From Marinibactrum halimedae (lineage in GTDB: Bacteria > Pseudomonadota > Gammaproteobacteria > Pseudomonadales > Cellvibrionaceae), in contig NZ_JAJQVM010000003.1 of assembly GCF_021234875.1 (NCBI RefSeq), forward strand, positions 19,541 to 83,540: a DNA stretch of 64,000 nt. Direction: 5' to 3'. Positions 34,582 to 43,288 of this stretch are shown here, one piece after another. A program made the position numbers and the translations under genes. Under the pieces are notes generated by a model. The model ran no database searches and was not told the DNA's origin. It saw nothing but the letters and a program-made list of their open reading frames with translations. The first letter of the stretch is position 1. Each line of letters starts with the position of its first letter.

Positions 34582-34761
34582 AATTTTTAACGTGTACTAT
34601 TTAAGTTAAGAGAGCATTCAAATATTGTATTGTTCGCCTTTCCACTCTGTGCGAAGTACTGAGTAGCGTACGTGATTAACAATGTACAGCGTGCACTCTA
34701 CAGAAGTGTTTTAGATTAGGCTCTTCGAAGTCGGGAAGGCAAACCATTCACTGACAGTCTG

Positions 34762-35079
34762 TTATTTCTTACCAACGGGAAGTAAGGGTAGACCAAGCTC
34801 TTTGAGAAACTTATTATGCTTAGCCGTTGATTCTGCAATATTTTTTTCTATATCGACGAGGGAAGCATTAACCGCTGCCAAATCAATTTTCTCTTCCGGT
34901 TTAGCGGTACTCACGTAGCGAGAAATATTGAGGTTATAGTCGTTATTCTCGATTTCATCAAAAGCTACCCGTCGTGCATAGCGCTCTTCTTCAGAGCGGT
35001 ATTGATAGGTATCAAAATTTTTTTAATGTCGTTTGGCCCACAGGGTTTTTCCGAGTTGGTTAAGTTGTTCTTGGGTCAT
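34762..35079 (-). pseudogene. hsdM: Type I restriction-modification methylase hsdM with large internal deletion
   Basis: Reading from 35079, the normal HsdM N-terminus MTQEQLNQLGKTLWA is followed by KRH and a TAA stop. In the same frame the sequence then continues directly as the HsdM C-terminus: DTYQYRSEEERYARRVAF, DEIENNDYNLNISRYVST, EEKIDLAAVNASLVDIEKNI and HNKFLKELGLPLLP, ending at 34762. The SAM-binding and NPPF catalytic core, about 400 residues, is gone. An intact HsdM is near 500 residues. The gene cannot make a methylase. Together with the hsdS tail at 36445-36537 and the missing hsdR, it marks a decayed type I system. Confidence 0.93.
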
Positions 35080-35100
35080 AATTTGTTACTCTGTACCTTT

Positions 35101-35170
35101 CTATTCGGTCTACTTTCTTATTTGGTCTACTGTACTTATTCAGTCTACTGTACTTATTCAGTCTACTTAT
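35101..35170. repeat. 18-bp tandem array between rhuM and the hsdM remnant
   Basis: CTTATTCAGTCTACTGTA-type units start at about 35117, 35135 and 35153, with a shorter diverged copy before them. The last copy reaches into the rhuM stop codon. Confidence 0.85.
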
Positions 35171-36191
35171 GAGGCTTGGTGAGATGCTCTGTTGTTTTGG
35201 TCAGTTCTTCTAAGTGTTCAGCCGCTTCGGTGCCTTCATTTGTTCTCTGATGCAGGCGGTGTTGATTAAACTTGTCATACTCACCTTCTGCCAGTTGTTT
35301 AGCCATGTCATGAGAAATTTTGCCTGCATGGCTCAGAATATCCCGGTCGTTCAGTGTTAAAAAGCCGTCCAGTTTTTGCACCCAATCTGTCATTTTCATC
35401 GGAATACGACGCATTGCCTGACCTTCAGCGAAGACTAAATACTGTTCAACCAGATTATTCAGCGCTTGTAGCTCGTCCTGATTCAGGTAATTTTTGGCAT
35501 TGACCACATCCTGTTTACGTACCTTAGCCCCACGCCAACTTGTTAATCCCATATTGGCTTGGCTGCTGTCGGCGCGGTCATGAATGATTTCTGCGGCGGT
35601 TTTACCGGTAATGGCCCAATGGACTTTATTTTGAACCGTTTTGAAGAAGGTAATACTGGTGTCTAAGGTGGGGTCGTAATCCACGCTCGTGGCATAAATA
35701 TCCGTTATTTTTTGATAAAACCGCTTCTCGCTGGTGCGAATGTCTTGAATTCGGCGGGTCAGCTCTTCAAAGTAATCGAAGGGCTGGTCTGGGTTCTTTA
35801 AACGCTCGTCATCCAATACGAAGCCTTTAACAATATACTCTCTTAACTGTTGCGTCGCCCACTGCCTGAACCGGGTGGCCGTATGACTTTGTACCCGGTA
35901 GCCAACAGAGATAATGGCATCCAGATTGTAGTGTTTCAGCTTACGTTTAACCTGCCTATTCCCTTCTTTGCGAACGACTAAGAAATCCTTAGTGGTTGAG
36001 ATTTGATCAAGTTCGCCTTCGTTGTAGATATTTTTAAGGTGCATAAGCACATTTTCAGGTGTGGTTGAAAAGAGGTTAGCCATCAGCGCTTGCGTTAACC
36101 AAACCGTTTCATCCATAAAACGCACATCCAGCTTGATTCGGCCATCTTCGCTTTGGTAAATGATAAATTGGGAGGGGTTTGAATCTGTCAT
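35163..36191 (-). CDS. rhuM: RhuM family protein
   Basis: A 342-residue RhuM-family protein: FIIYQSEDGRIKLDVRFMDETVWLTQALMANLF, then FLVVRKEGNRQVKRKLKHYNLDAIISVGYRVQS and FRQWATQQLREYIVKGFVLDDERLK, the KilA-N/Fic-associated core motifs of this family. RhuM was named from a Salmonella pathogenicity island; in most genomes it is carried inside type I restriction-modification loci, as here. Its biochemical role is unknown. It seems intact and has kept its full length while the genes around it decayed. Its start overlaps the end of the truncated ATPase gene by four bases. Confidence 0.92.
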   Translation of the reverse strand: MTDSNPSQFIIYQSEDGRIKLDVRFMDETVWLTQALMANLFSTTPENVLMHLKNIYNEGELDQISTTKDFLVVRKEGNRQVKRKLKHYNLDAIISVGYRVQSHTATRFRQWATQQLREYIVKGFVLDDERLKNPDQPFDYFEELTRRIQDIRTSEKRFYQKITDIYATSVDYDPTLDTSITFFKTVQNKVHWAITGKTAAEIIHDRADSSQANMGLTSWRGAKVRKQDVVNAKNYLNQDELQALNNLVEQYLVFAEGQAMRRIPMKMTDWVQKLDGFLTLNDRDILSHAGKISHDMAKQLAEGEYDKFNQHRLHQRTNEGTEAAEHLEELTKTTEHLTKPHK

Positions 36192-36448
36192 TGATAAGCC
36201 TCTTTAGGCTGATGGGGCTCGCGAGTCAATAAGGCCGTCATAAACATCAAACAATCTTCCGTGTAGGCATTAAAATATAAGGTATCGCGTTCGGAGTTTT
36301 GTTTGCCGTACTCTTTAAACTCCATCGAAAGCCGGGTTTTTCCTGTGCCGTTATAGGCAAAAAACAACACCATGTCTTTATTGTTTAAATCATCGCGGAA
36401 GTGTTGGGCAATTTTGTAAAGGCTTTCGAATTTGTCGATTTTGCTCAT
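36188..36448 (-). pseudogene. Truncated AAA ATPase fragment of the type I locus
   Basis: The first 62 residues are the N-terminus of an ATPase often found in type I loci: IDKFESLYKIAQHFRDDLNN and the Walker A segment LFFAYNGTGKTRLSMEFKEYG, then RDTLYFNAYTED. The sequence then changes to CLMFMTALLTREPHQPKEAY and stops, so Walker B and the rest of the several-hundred-residue protein are missing. The start overlaps the stop of the hsdS remnant (ATGA). It may still be translated into an 86-residue peptide. Confidence 0.8.
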
Positions 36449-36537
36449 ACACTTGCCTTAGCGTCGATTTCGAGAAAGAGTTGTTGCATTAGGCCTTTTT
36501 CATAACCTATCCTACTGTTTCCAAGCCCCTTGGAAAT
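36445..36537 (-). pseudogene. hsdS: C-terminal tail of a type I specificity subunit (hsdS)
   Basis: A 30-codon open frame, too short to be found by length, reads ISKGLGNSRIGYEKGLMQQ then LFLEIDAKASV and stops at 36445. The YxKGLMQQLF tail is the standard C-terminus of HsdS, after the second conserved coiled coil. The two target-recognition domains are absent. The upstream junction falls exactly at the stop of the HTH gene, which suggests one deletion removed the whole stretch between. Confidence 0.85.
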
Positions 36538-36722
36538 CATTCACTACAGCTCTTATTTTTTTGATTTTCTATCCATTGGAGAACATCTTCCCTTTTGAAC
36601 CGCCAACCCCCGCCCACTTTGAAACCGGGTAATTTACCTTCAGCAGCTAATCGATACGCTGTTTTTTCCGCCAACTTGAGGTAGTCGGCAACCTCTTTTA
36701 AGGTCAGAATTTCATCAGCCAT
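36537..36722 (-). CDS. Excisionase-type helix-turn-helix DNA-binding protein
   Basis: A 61-residue protein of the HTH_17/excisionase family: LTLKEVADYLKLAEKTAYRLAAEGKLPGFKVGGGWRF is the winged MerR-like helix-turn-helix with its typical K-V-G-x-x-W-R-F wing, followed by KREDVLQWIE. Such genes often open type I restriction-modification operons or accompany integrases; no integrase is here. It may regulate the locus. Its stop codon is the breakpoint with the hsdS tail. Confidence 0.88.
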   Translation of the reverse strand: MADEILTLKEVADYLKLAEKTAYRLAAEGKLPGFKVGGGWRFKREDVLQWIENQKNKSCSE

Positions 36723-37017
36723 ATTTTACCCCTTATGAGATAATTGGGATAATATGAGAAAATTGAGGAATCAACAAGAAGTAAGAAAGAGTAACTTATG
36801 GTTTTTCTATGGATATCTATTGAGCAGATGTTAGGTGAGCGCGCAACGCAGGCAGACACCTCTCCGCCCCGTTTTATGAGATATAAAATTGAGAAGATCA
36901 CCCAAATAAAATGATGAAGAGCCTATTCGTCAATCAATGGCAGCCGTTTAACATAGCATGACACTATTGCCATGCTATAAAAAATCTAAAATTTGTAGAA
37001 GCGTGTTTTTCAAAAAA
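36723..37017. other. Promoter region of the restriction-modification remnant
   Basis: About 295 bp with no ORF. A direct GAGATAATTGGGATAATATGAGAAAATT-like A+T-rich stretch near 36738-36763 lies right before the HTH gene. Confidence 0.4.
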
Positions 37018-37413
37018 TTAATGCAGCGAATGTAAGCCGAAGACATTTCCTTCCGTATCAACAGCAATGGTAATAAAACCGTATTGGCCGATGGATGTTT
37101 TGGGGCTTTGAATTTGCCCGCCTGCCGATTCAATTCTGGATTCTTCTGTTGCACAGTCTTCGCACGAGAAATATACCAGCGTGCTGTTTCCGCCGGCAGA
37201 CACACTGTCCATTTTTACCAGAGCACCGGGTGCTCCATATTTTTCTTCATTAGATGGAAATGCCAGCATTTCGATTCCAGTGCCGTCCGAATCAGATTTG
37301 TTAGGATCTTCTAACTTTTCAAGCTCAGTCGCAAATACGGATTCATAGAATGTTTTCGCACGATTCATATCATCCACATATATTTCAAACCAGCCGACAG
37401 GATTGTGGGTCAT
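37018..37413 (-). CDS. VOC (glyoxalase/bleomycin-resistance) superfamily protein
   Basis: A 131-residue single-unit VOC protein: PVGWFEIYVDDMNRAKTFYESVFATELEKL at the start of the first beta-alpha-beta motif, LVYFSCEDCATEESRIESAGGQIQSPKTSIGQYGFITIAVDTEGNVFGLHS in the second. The family covers metal-dependent lyases, dioxygenases and binding proteins, and the substrate cannot be read. It is of the 'glyoxalase-like, YP_ or PhnB-related' small type that often stands alone. A normal ribosome site (GGAG) precedes the start. Confidence 0.9.
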   Translation of the reverse strand: MTHNPVGWFEIYVDDMNRAKTFYESVFATELEKLEDPNKSDSDGTGIEMLAFPSNEEKYGAPGALVKMDSVSAGGNSTLVYFSCEDCATEESRIESAGGQIQSPKTSIGQYGFITIAVDTEGNVFGLHSLH

Positions 37414-37567
37414 ACTATTCTCCTTTTTAAAACGTTAAATTTTGAAGAGGATAAACCACACAGTGATACAGCTGGGGGAGCTGTTAACTGAGTGGTTGTG
37501 ACGCTTATTCATAGAGACTTTGGATAATGCTATGGTGCTTTATAGGTGTTGTTAAATAGGGCTAGGT

Positions 37568-38224
37568 TTAAAACTCCATTTCAGGAACCACATCAGGAAC
37601 GACAATTTCCCCTTCGGTTTTTGCGACAATTTCATCAACCGAAACACCGGGAGCACGCTCTTTTAGCCAGAAGCTTCCCTCTGCAATTTCCACATACGCT
37701 AAATCGGTGAGGACTTTTTTAATGCAGCCTGCACCGGTTAAGGGCAGTGAACATTGTGTTAATAATTTTGACTCGCCATGTTTACTGGCGTGTGTCATGG
37801 TGACCACGATATTATTGGCGCCAGCGACAAGGTCCATGGCGCCGCCCATGCCTTTTACCAGTTTTCCTGGAATCATCCAAGATGCGATATTGCCCGAAAC
37901 ATCTACCTCAAAAGCACCGAGTACGGTTAAATCAACATGTCCGCCTCGGATCATCGCGAAAGATTCTGCGGAAGAAAAAATGGAAGCCCCTTTAATGGCA
38001 GTTACTGTTTCTTTTCCTGCATTGATCATATCGGCATCCAATTCTTCATTGGTGGGATAGGGACCCATGCCCAACAAACCATTTTCCGATTGCAGCATCA
38101 CCTCCATTCCCTCAGGAATGTAATTGGCCACTAAGGTTGGAATACCAATGCCTAGATTGACATAAAAGCCATCTTGTAGCTCGCGTGCAACACGTTGCGC
38201 CATTTGTTCACGTGATAAAGCCAT
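37568..38224 (-). CDS. scoB: 3-oxoacid CoA-transferase, subunit B
   Basis: A 218-residue family I CoA-transferase beta subunit. It has LGIGIPTLVANYIP, the active-site Glu in LQSENGLLGMGP, and GGHVDLTVLGAFEVDVSGNIASWMIPGK with KGMGGAMDLVAGANNIVVTMTH. With subunit A it transfers CoA between succinyl-CoA (or acetyl-CoA) and a 3-oxoacid such as acetoacetate. The gene is downstream of the A subunit on the minus strand, separated by 113 bp that hold a tandem array, a longer gap than usual for these genes. Function in ketone-body or short fatty acid use is inferred from the family. Confidence 0.95.
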   Translation of the reverse strand: MALSREQMAQRVARELQDGFYVNLGIGIPTLVANYIPEGMEVMLQSENGLLGMGPYPTNEELDADMINAGKETVTAIKGASIFSSAESFAMIRGGHVDLTVLGAFEVDVSGNIASWMIPGKLVKGMGGAMDLVAGANNIVVTMTHASKHGESKLLTQCSLPLTGAGCIKKVLTDLAYVEIAEGSFWLKERAPGVSVDEIVAKTEGEIVVPDVVPEMEF

Positions 38225-38249
38225 CCGTTATTGCTCCTATGCTGTACAT

Positions 38250-38313
38250 TTAATCGATTGTTCATCTAACCGATTGTTCATCTAACCGATTGTTCATTTA
38301 ACTGACTGTTTAT
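38250..38313. repeat. 16-bp tandem array between scoA and scoB (4 copies)
   Basis: Units start at 38250, 38266, 38282 and 38298; copies two and three are identical (CTAACCGATTGTTCAT), and the outer copies differ at two to four positions. Confidence 0.92.
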
Positions 38314-38337
38314 TTAATTAATTAACCGATAGGCCGT

Positions 38338-39039
38338 CTAAGCAGAGCGCACGGTGCGCTTTTCAATGCGTTTTTCAAAACTACCCTGAATCAGACGATT
38401 CACGTAAATTCCCGGAGTGTGAATGTGAGCGGGGTCGAGTTCGCCGGGTTCGACGATCTCTTCTACTTCAACAATCGTAATTTTTCCGGCGGTGGCAGCC
38501 ATTGGATTGAAGTTTTGAGCCGTGTGGCGATAAATCACGTTGCCATATCGGTCGGCTTTCCACCCTTTAACAATGGCAAAGTCCCCAGTAATGGATTCTT
38601 CCAGGATGTAGGGACGGCCATCGAATTCTCGTACTTCTTTTCCTTCGCCGACTGGGGTGCCGTATCCTGTTGCAGTGTAAAATGCGGGAATGCCCGCACC
38701 GCCGGCACGCATTTTTTCGGCCAGTGTGCCTTGTGGTGTCAGTTCAACTTCTAACTCGCCGCTGAGAAATTGTTGTTCAAATAAGGCGTTTTCCCCAACA
38801 TAAGAGGAAATCATTTTTTTGATTTGGCGATCTTCCAGCAGTAGCCCAAGCCCAAAATCATCAACGCCACAGTTGTTAGAGACAAACGTTAGTCCCTTCA
38901 CACCCATGGATTTTATTTCGGCAATGATGCCTTCTGGAATTCCACATAAGCCAAACCCCCCTGCGATGATGGTCATGTCATCGGTTAGGCCTGCTAACGC
39001 TTCAGCGTAGCTTTTAACGACTTTATCAAAGCCGGCCAT
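38338..39039 (-). CDS. scoA: 3-oxoacid CoA-transferase, subunit A
   Basis: A 233-residue family I CoA-transferase alpha subunit: [21 protein letters not shown] with the glycine-rich CoA-binding motif, [42 protein letters not shown] and [33 protein letters not shown]. The start follows AGGAGG. Transcribed together with scoB. Upstream is a 1-kb region with palindromes and a divergent LysR gene, which may regulate it. Confidence 0.95.
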   Translation of the reverse strand: MAGFDKVVKSYAEALAGLTDDMTIIAGGFGLCGIPEGIIAEIKSMGVKGLTFVSNNCGVDDFGLGLLLEDRQIKKMISSYVGENALFEQQFLSGELEVELTPQGTLAEKMRAGGAGIPAFYTATGYGTPVGEGKEVREFDGRPYILEESITGDFAIVKGWKADRYGNVIYRHTAQNFNPMAATAGKITIVEVEEIVEPGELDPAHIHTPGIYVNRLIQGSFEKRIEKRTVRSA

Positions 39040-40044
39040 GCATGCCTCCTAATTAATGTATTTGGTGTTAGTTGTATAAAGGTTAATTTGTACTGACAAA
39101 GTGTAGATGGTTGCATTGCCATCAATAAAGTTGGTGCCATTACTGTTTGCATATTTCATGATTTTCAGAGAATCTCATTCAAAATGCAGTTGTTTTTTCA
39201 TGACTTCGCGATCTGTCTAGGCCGAACATTCGGGTAGGCAGATCGCGGAAATGCATGGTGAGCCAAATTGATAAAGCCAGTAACAATAGAGTTAAGCATA
39301 CTCGTGTTTGCTAAGTAGTAGGCTTTGAATGTCGTTTATAATTATTTTTTGGCGCCATTGTTTTCAAAAATAAAAAAGTGATTTATGTTACTCACAACAA
39401 ATGCTACTAACTGATCAATCTTACTAACCTTTGTGTTCTAAATATCAGTATTTTTTTTACACAATCTCCAATAACGGTATATAGTAATAATCATGCACAT
39501 AGTGTGCATTTGCCAGACGTTAGGATGTAAATCGACTATTTTCGGTCGAGTTAATCCAGGCTGAACCTTTGCACGTAGGCACATGTGCAATCAAATAAAA
39601 CTAATTTCTGGCGGAATTAATCATAGTTCCGATGACTTAACTCTTTGGTAATGTCTAATTGTTGATTGAGGCGCCTAAGGGTGAATCATTGTTTTACGAT
39701 TATTTTAAGAGTGTTGTATCAGAATGACGTATTTGTCGTGATTCACTCTTTTTTAAAAGTGTGTTGATAATTATGACGATTAGGTGATTGTGCTGATCAT
39801 ACTCGTTCCAACTCGGTTTTTGGCTGCAAATGCTTTACAACCAATACCGTTGCAAACTTTTTGCTGATTGTTTAGCAACATTTCTGCAACAACTTCAAGA
39901 TCGGTCCGATGTGTTATCAATACCATAACGCAGTGGGCAAGAAAAGTTGGGTTGAAAACATTTGTTCACTTTAACAGCTGCGGAGTGAGTCTTCTTAATC
40001 TCACTTCAGAGGACTAATTGCGATAAGCTAACAGGAGTTTCGCT
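39040..40044. other. Long divergent regulatory region between scoA and the LysR gene
   Basis: 1 kb without a convincing ORF, A+T rich. It contains two palindromes described separately. No RNA gene or repeat array was recognised. Confidence 0.5.
39493..39509. promoter_or_regulatory. Candidate operator palindrome
   Basis: ATGCACA-TAG-TGTGCAT is a perfect inverted repeat. A second, related palindrome GCACATGTGC lies at 39579-39588. Both share the TGCACA/TGTGCA core, which suggests a two-site operator in the scoA-LysR divergent region. The regulator is presumably the LysR protein, by location only. Confidence 0.5.
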
Positions 40045-40992
40045 GTGAATGTTACTATCAAACAAATTAATGCATTTGTTGTTGTTGCTCAAAGTCAAAG
40101 TTTTGCTGAGGCTTGCAACCGTGTTCATCTCTCTCAGCCCGCCCTTAGTATTACCATTAAAAATCTTGAAGAAGCGCTGGGTGGAGCTTTATTAGTACGT
40201 ACAACACGAACATTGGCATTGACGCCAGAGGGGCAGGCCTTTCTTCCTGTGGCAAAACGTTTATTGTTGGATTGGAATCAGGCATTAACCGATATTGGCA
40301 GCCTGTTTTCTATGAAGCGAGGTAAGCTTTCTATTGCTGCAATGTCTTCCTATGCGGCGAGTCTATTGCCAAGGGTCGTGGTTAATTATCAAGATCAACA
40401 CCCCGATATTAATCTTTGCATCCATGATGTGATTGCAGAAGATGTGGTGGAGCTGGTTCGTGGAGGGCGTGTTGAAATGGGTGTGTGTTTTGACCCAGGC
40501 CCCTGTGATGACTTGGTTTTTGAAGAGCTTTTCACCGATGCATTTATGGCCGTATTTCCCAAAGGTCATAAGTTTGACTCTATGAAAGAGATCACTTGGT
40601 CTCAGTTAATGGATGAACACTTTATTGCTTTGCAAAAGCCGTCCAGTACACGTCTTTATATTGAAAAGATATTGGCCGAGTACGATATCTCTTTCGCTGC
40701 TCAAACAGAAGCCAACCAGTTGTCGACCATTGGGCGTATGGTTTCTGCAGGGGTGGGAGTAAGCGTTGTGCCTCAATTATGCGAAGCTCAAATGCGAGAT
40801 ATGAATTGTGCTTGCCGGACTTTAAAATCGCCACAAGTTGCACTTCCTGTGGGCTTATTGCATCGTCGTCGCTATTCTTTATCTGCGGCGGCTGAAGCGA
40901 TGCGTCAATCAATTGTGCAAGAACACTTGGAGGCGAAGCCGGCAATGATTAATCGAGTAATGGCTGAAGAGTGTACGCCGTGCTTGCAATAA
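40045..40992 (+). CDS. LysR-family transcriptional regulator
   Basis: A 315-residue LysR protein, starting at GTG 40045 after AGGAG. The winged HTH is FAEACNRVHLSQPALSITIKNLEEALGGALLVRTTR at residues 18-53. The co-inducer domain begins near 90 (KLSIAAMSSYAASLLPRVVVNYQ) and has the two subdomains of the periplasmic-binding fold, e.g. FTDAFMAVFPKGH and TIGRMVSAGVGVSVVPQLC. The inducer is unknown. It is divergent from scoAB across a 1-kb region with palindromes, so control of CoA-transferase genes is plausible. Related regulators in marine bacteria are next to acid or amine catabolism genes. Confidence 0.93.
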   Translation: MNVTIKQINAFVVVAQSQSFAEACNRVHLSQPALSITIKNLEEALGGALLVRTTRTLALTPEGQAFLPVAKRLLLDWNQALTDIGSLFSMKRGKLSIAAMSSYAASLLPRVVVNYQDQHPDINLCIHDVIAEDVVELVRGGRVEMGVCFDPGPCDDLVFEELFTDAFMAVFPKGHKFDSMKEITWSQLMDEHFIALQKPSSTRLYIEKILAEYDISFAAQTEANQLSTIGRMVSAGVGVSVVPQLCEAQMRDMNCACRTLKSPQVALPVGLLHRRRYSLSAAAEAMRQSIVQEHLEAKPAMINRVMAEECTPCLQ

Positions 40993-41013
40993 GGGGCTGC
41001 AGAGTAGCCAGTA

Positions 41014-41058
41014 GCTTTGTGTTTTCAGGCTTTGTGTGTTCGGGTTTTGTACTTTAGG
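41014..41058. repeat. 15-bp tandem array after the LysR gene (3 copies)
   Basis: GCTTTGTGTTTTCAG, GCTTTGTGTGTTCGG and GTTTTGTACTTTAGG follow each other just after the stop codon. Confidence 0.75.
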
Positions 41059-41201
41059 GTTAACCTTTATCAAGGTGTTTATTCACAAGGATGTATTGAT
41101 CTTATTTTAGATAATAATTGTTCTTAACAGCTTGTCGTCATTATTTAAATTTGAACAAGATCAGCCTCTGAGGGAGGCGATCGATTTAAGGTGTTCATCG
41201 A

Positions 41202-41672
41202 CTAAATAGGAAGTTGAGTTGTAAATTTTACCTGCTTGAGTGCAAAAGTCGAATTAATGGAAGAAACGTTCGGCAAATGCACCAATGTGGTTTTCAGTAA
41301 TTTTTCATAGTGATCTACGCTATTGACGACAATTCTTAGCATGTAGTCTTTATCGCCACTGGTGGAATAACATTCCACTACCTCCTCTACTTTTAACACG
41401 GCGGTTTCGAAGTCATTGAGCGCGCTTTCTTCGTGGCTCTTGATGGTGACATAGGCATGTACCGAAACGCCGAGATTCAGTTTCTCACTGTCGAGCAGAG
41501 TCACTCGTCCTTTGATAATCCCTTCTGACTCCAGACGTTTGATTCGGCGCCAGCACGGAGTATGAGACAGTCCCACCTTCTCACCCAACTCGGCCATTGA
41601 GTAGTCGGCATTTTCCTGAAGTGCTCGGAGTATCTTACGGTCAAAATCATCGAGTTCAGAAGATAAAGACAT
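41202..41672 (-). CDS. Lrp/AsnC-family transcriptional regulator
   Basis: A 156-residue Lrp-type regulator. The N-terminal HTH is DDFDRKILRALQENADYSMAELGEKVGLSHTPCWRRIKRLESEGIIKG; the RAM effector domain (about residues 65-145) includes VHAYVTIKSHEESALNDFE, VVECYSTSGDKDYMLRIVV and LVHLPNVSSINSTFALKQVK. Family members sense amino acids. It is divergent from the aromatic aminotransferase at 42040, the usual relation between an Lrp-type regulator and its target, so it may control that gene. Confidence 0.94.
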   Translation of the reverse strand: MSLSSELDDFDRKILRALQENADYSMAELGEKVGLSHTPCWRRIKRLESEGIIKGRVTLLDSEKLNLGVSVHAYVTIKSHEESALNDFETAVLKVEEVVECYSTSGDKDYMLRIVVNSVDHYEKLLKTTLVHLPNVSSINSTFALKQVKFTTQLPI

Positions 41673-42039
41673 GCGTAGTTTTCCATTTCGCAGAATATTC
41701 CTACTAATGATAGAAGGTGGTGCGGAAGATGTTCAACTTTGATGAGTAATTCTTTATAACTCTTGCTCATGGTTTTCCGGTGGCGTCCGGCTATAATGCT
41801 TTGCCTTTTATGTGGCTCTGCGTTCTGACTCGTGCAAAGGTTTTCGCTGACAGAAGGGGAAACAAGAGAGAATGCAAAGCTTATTTTAAGTGCAAATAAT
41901 CGTTGTAAATTCAACAAAATAAAGAGAAAGGTTACGTTGAGCGCGGGGGGAGCGGTATTCACCGAGCCTGGTTTGATGACGGGCTTGGAGGGGTGATGCG
42001 CTTAACAATGCTTGATATTTATCCTGATTTGGAGATGTT
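41673..42039. other. Divergent promoter region, Lrp gene and aminotransferase
   Basis: About 370 bp. It should carry the regulator's sites, but no clear palindrome was found. The long minus-strand ORF in this stretch only overlaps the Lrp gene in another frame. Confidence 0.5.
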
Positions 42040-43230
42040 ATGTTTAACCAGCTTGACACCTTAGCGGCTGATCCAATTCTGGGGCTCATGGCAGCCTACC
42101 AGCAAGACACACATCCTCAAAAGTTAGATTTGGGGATTGGTGTTTATAAGAATGAAGAAGGGCTGACACCCGTACTTGAATCTGTTAGTGAAGGGCAGAA
42201 TCGTCACATCGCGTTAGAAAACACAAAGTCGTATTTGAACCCGGCCGGTTATCCCGGTTTTAATGAAGCCATGCAAACCCTCATTTTTGGTGAAGCACAC
42301 CCAGCTTTAATGTCACATCGTGTGGCCACGGTGCAAACGCCAGGGGGGTGTGGCGCGTTGCGTGTGGCGGCTGAGTTAATCAAGCGAGCGATGGCGGATG
42401 TGACCATTTGGGTTAGCGACCCCACTTGGGCAAATCATATTCCTTTGTTAGGGGATGCCGGATTGTCCATCAAAACTTATCCCTACTATGACCCAAAGAA
42501 TAAAGGCGTCCGATTTGAGGACATGTTAGAGGTATTGGCCCAATTAGGCACGGACGATATTGTTTTGTTGCACGGTTGTTGTCATAACCCTTGTGGTGCG
42601 GATTTATCCAAAGAGCAATGGCAAACGCTGGCAGGCTTGGCTTTAGAGAGGGGGTTTGTACCGTTTATTGATATGGCCTACCAAGGCTTCGGTGATGGGC
42701 TTGAAGACGATGCTTATGGCTTGCGCTTGCTGTCTGAACAGCTTCCAGAAGTGATTGTTGCCACCAGTTGTTCCAAAAACTTTGGCTTGTACCGTGAGCG
42801 TACGGGGTGTATTTCTTTTGTCTGTGAATCGGAAAAAGCCATGAAAGCCACAAAATCTCAGCTTCTTAGTGTGGCTCGTGGTATTTATTCTATGCCTCCC
42901 GCCCATGGCGCAGCAATTGTTGAAGCGATTTTGAATCATTCAACTTTGCGTGAACAGTGGATACAAGAAGTCGATGGCATGAGAAAGCGTATGCAAGGGT
43001 TGCGTTCAGCGTTTTCGAAAGGCATGGCAATAAGAGGCCATGATAATTTCAGTTTCATTGAAAATGAAAAAGGGATGTTTTCGTTTCTTGGTTTAACACC
43101 GCAGCAAGTTGAAGCCTTAAGAGTGCGCTACAGTATTTATATGATTAACTCAAGTCGGGTAAATATTGCGGGCATCAGTTCAGTAAACATTGATTATCTT
43201 TGTGACAGTGTCAGTGAAGTGCTGGAGTGA
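42040..43230 (+). CDS. Aromatic amino acid aminotransferase (class I, TyrB/AspC type)
   Basis: A 396-residue class I PLP aminotransferase: FNQLDTLAADPILGLMAAYQQD and LDLGIGVYKNEEGLTPV at the N-terminus, QTPGGCGALRVAAELIKRA, WANHIPLLGDAGL, LLHGCCHNPCGADLS, the PLP Lys in TSCSKNFGLYRERTG, and SSRVNIAGIS with the substrate-carboxylate Arg. It transfers amino groups between aromatic amino acids or aspartate and 2-oxoglutarate. AspC and TyrB types are hard to separate by eye; tyrB-like annotation is common in Pseudomonas relatives. Divergent from an Lrp regulator. A weak terminator follows. Confidence 0.94.
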   Translation: MFNQLDTLAADPILGLMAAYQQDTHPQKLDLGIGVYKNEEGLTPVLESVSEGQNRHIALENTKSYLNPAGYPGFNEAMQTLIFGEAHPALMSHRVATVQTPGGCGALRVAAELIKRAMADVTIWVSDPTWANHIPLLGDAGLSIKTYPYYDPKNKGVRFEDMLEVLAQLGTDDIVLLHGCCHNPCGADLSKEQWQTLAGLALERGFVPFIDMAYQGFGDGLEDDAYGLRLLSEQLPEVIVATSCSKNFGLYRERTGCISFVCESEKAMKATKSQLLSVARGIYSMPPAHGAAIVEAILNHSTLREQWIQEVDGMRKRMQGLRSAFSKGMAIRGHDNFSFIENEKGMFSFLGLTPQQVEALRVRYSIYMINSSRVNIAGISSVNIDYLCDSVSEVLE

Positions 43231-43262
43231 GTTGATGCATATGAATTTGTAATCATGTTCTT

Positions 43263-43288
43263 GAAAGAGTCTTTCTGTAGGCTCTTTC
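43263..43288 (+). terminator. Probable terminator of the aminotransferase gene
   Basis: GAAAGAGTC (43263-43271) pairs with GGCTCTTTC (43280-43288), with two G-T-type pairs at the loop, followed by a T-rich pyrimidine stretch. Confidence 0.55.

Noticed and set aside
41501..41962. 153-codon minus-strand ORF overlapping the Lrp gene
   Set aside because: Its second half is the Lrp gene read in another frame; the other half shows no protein features.
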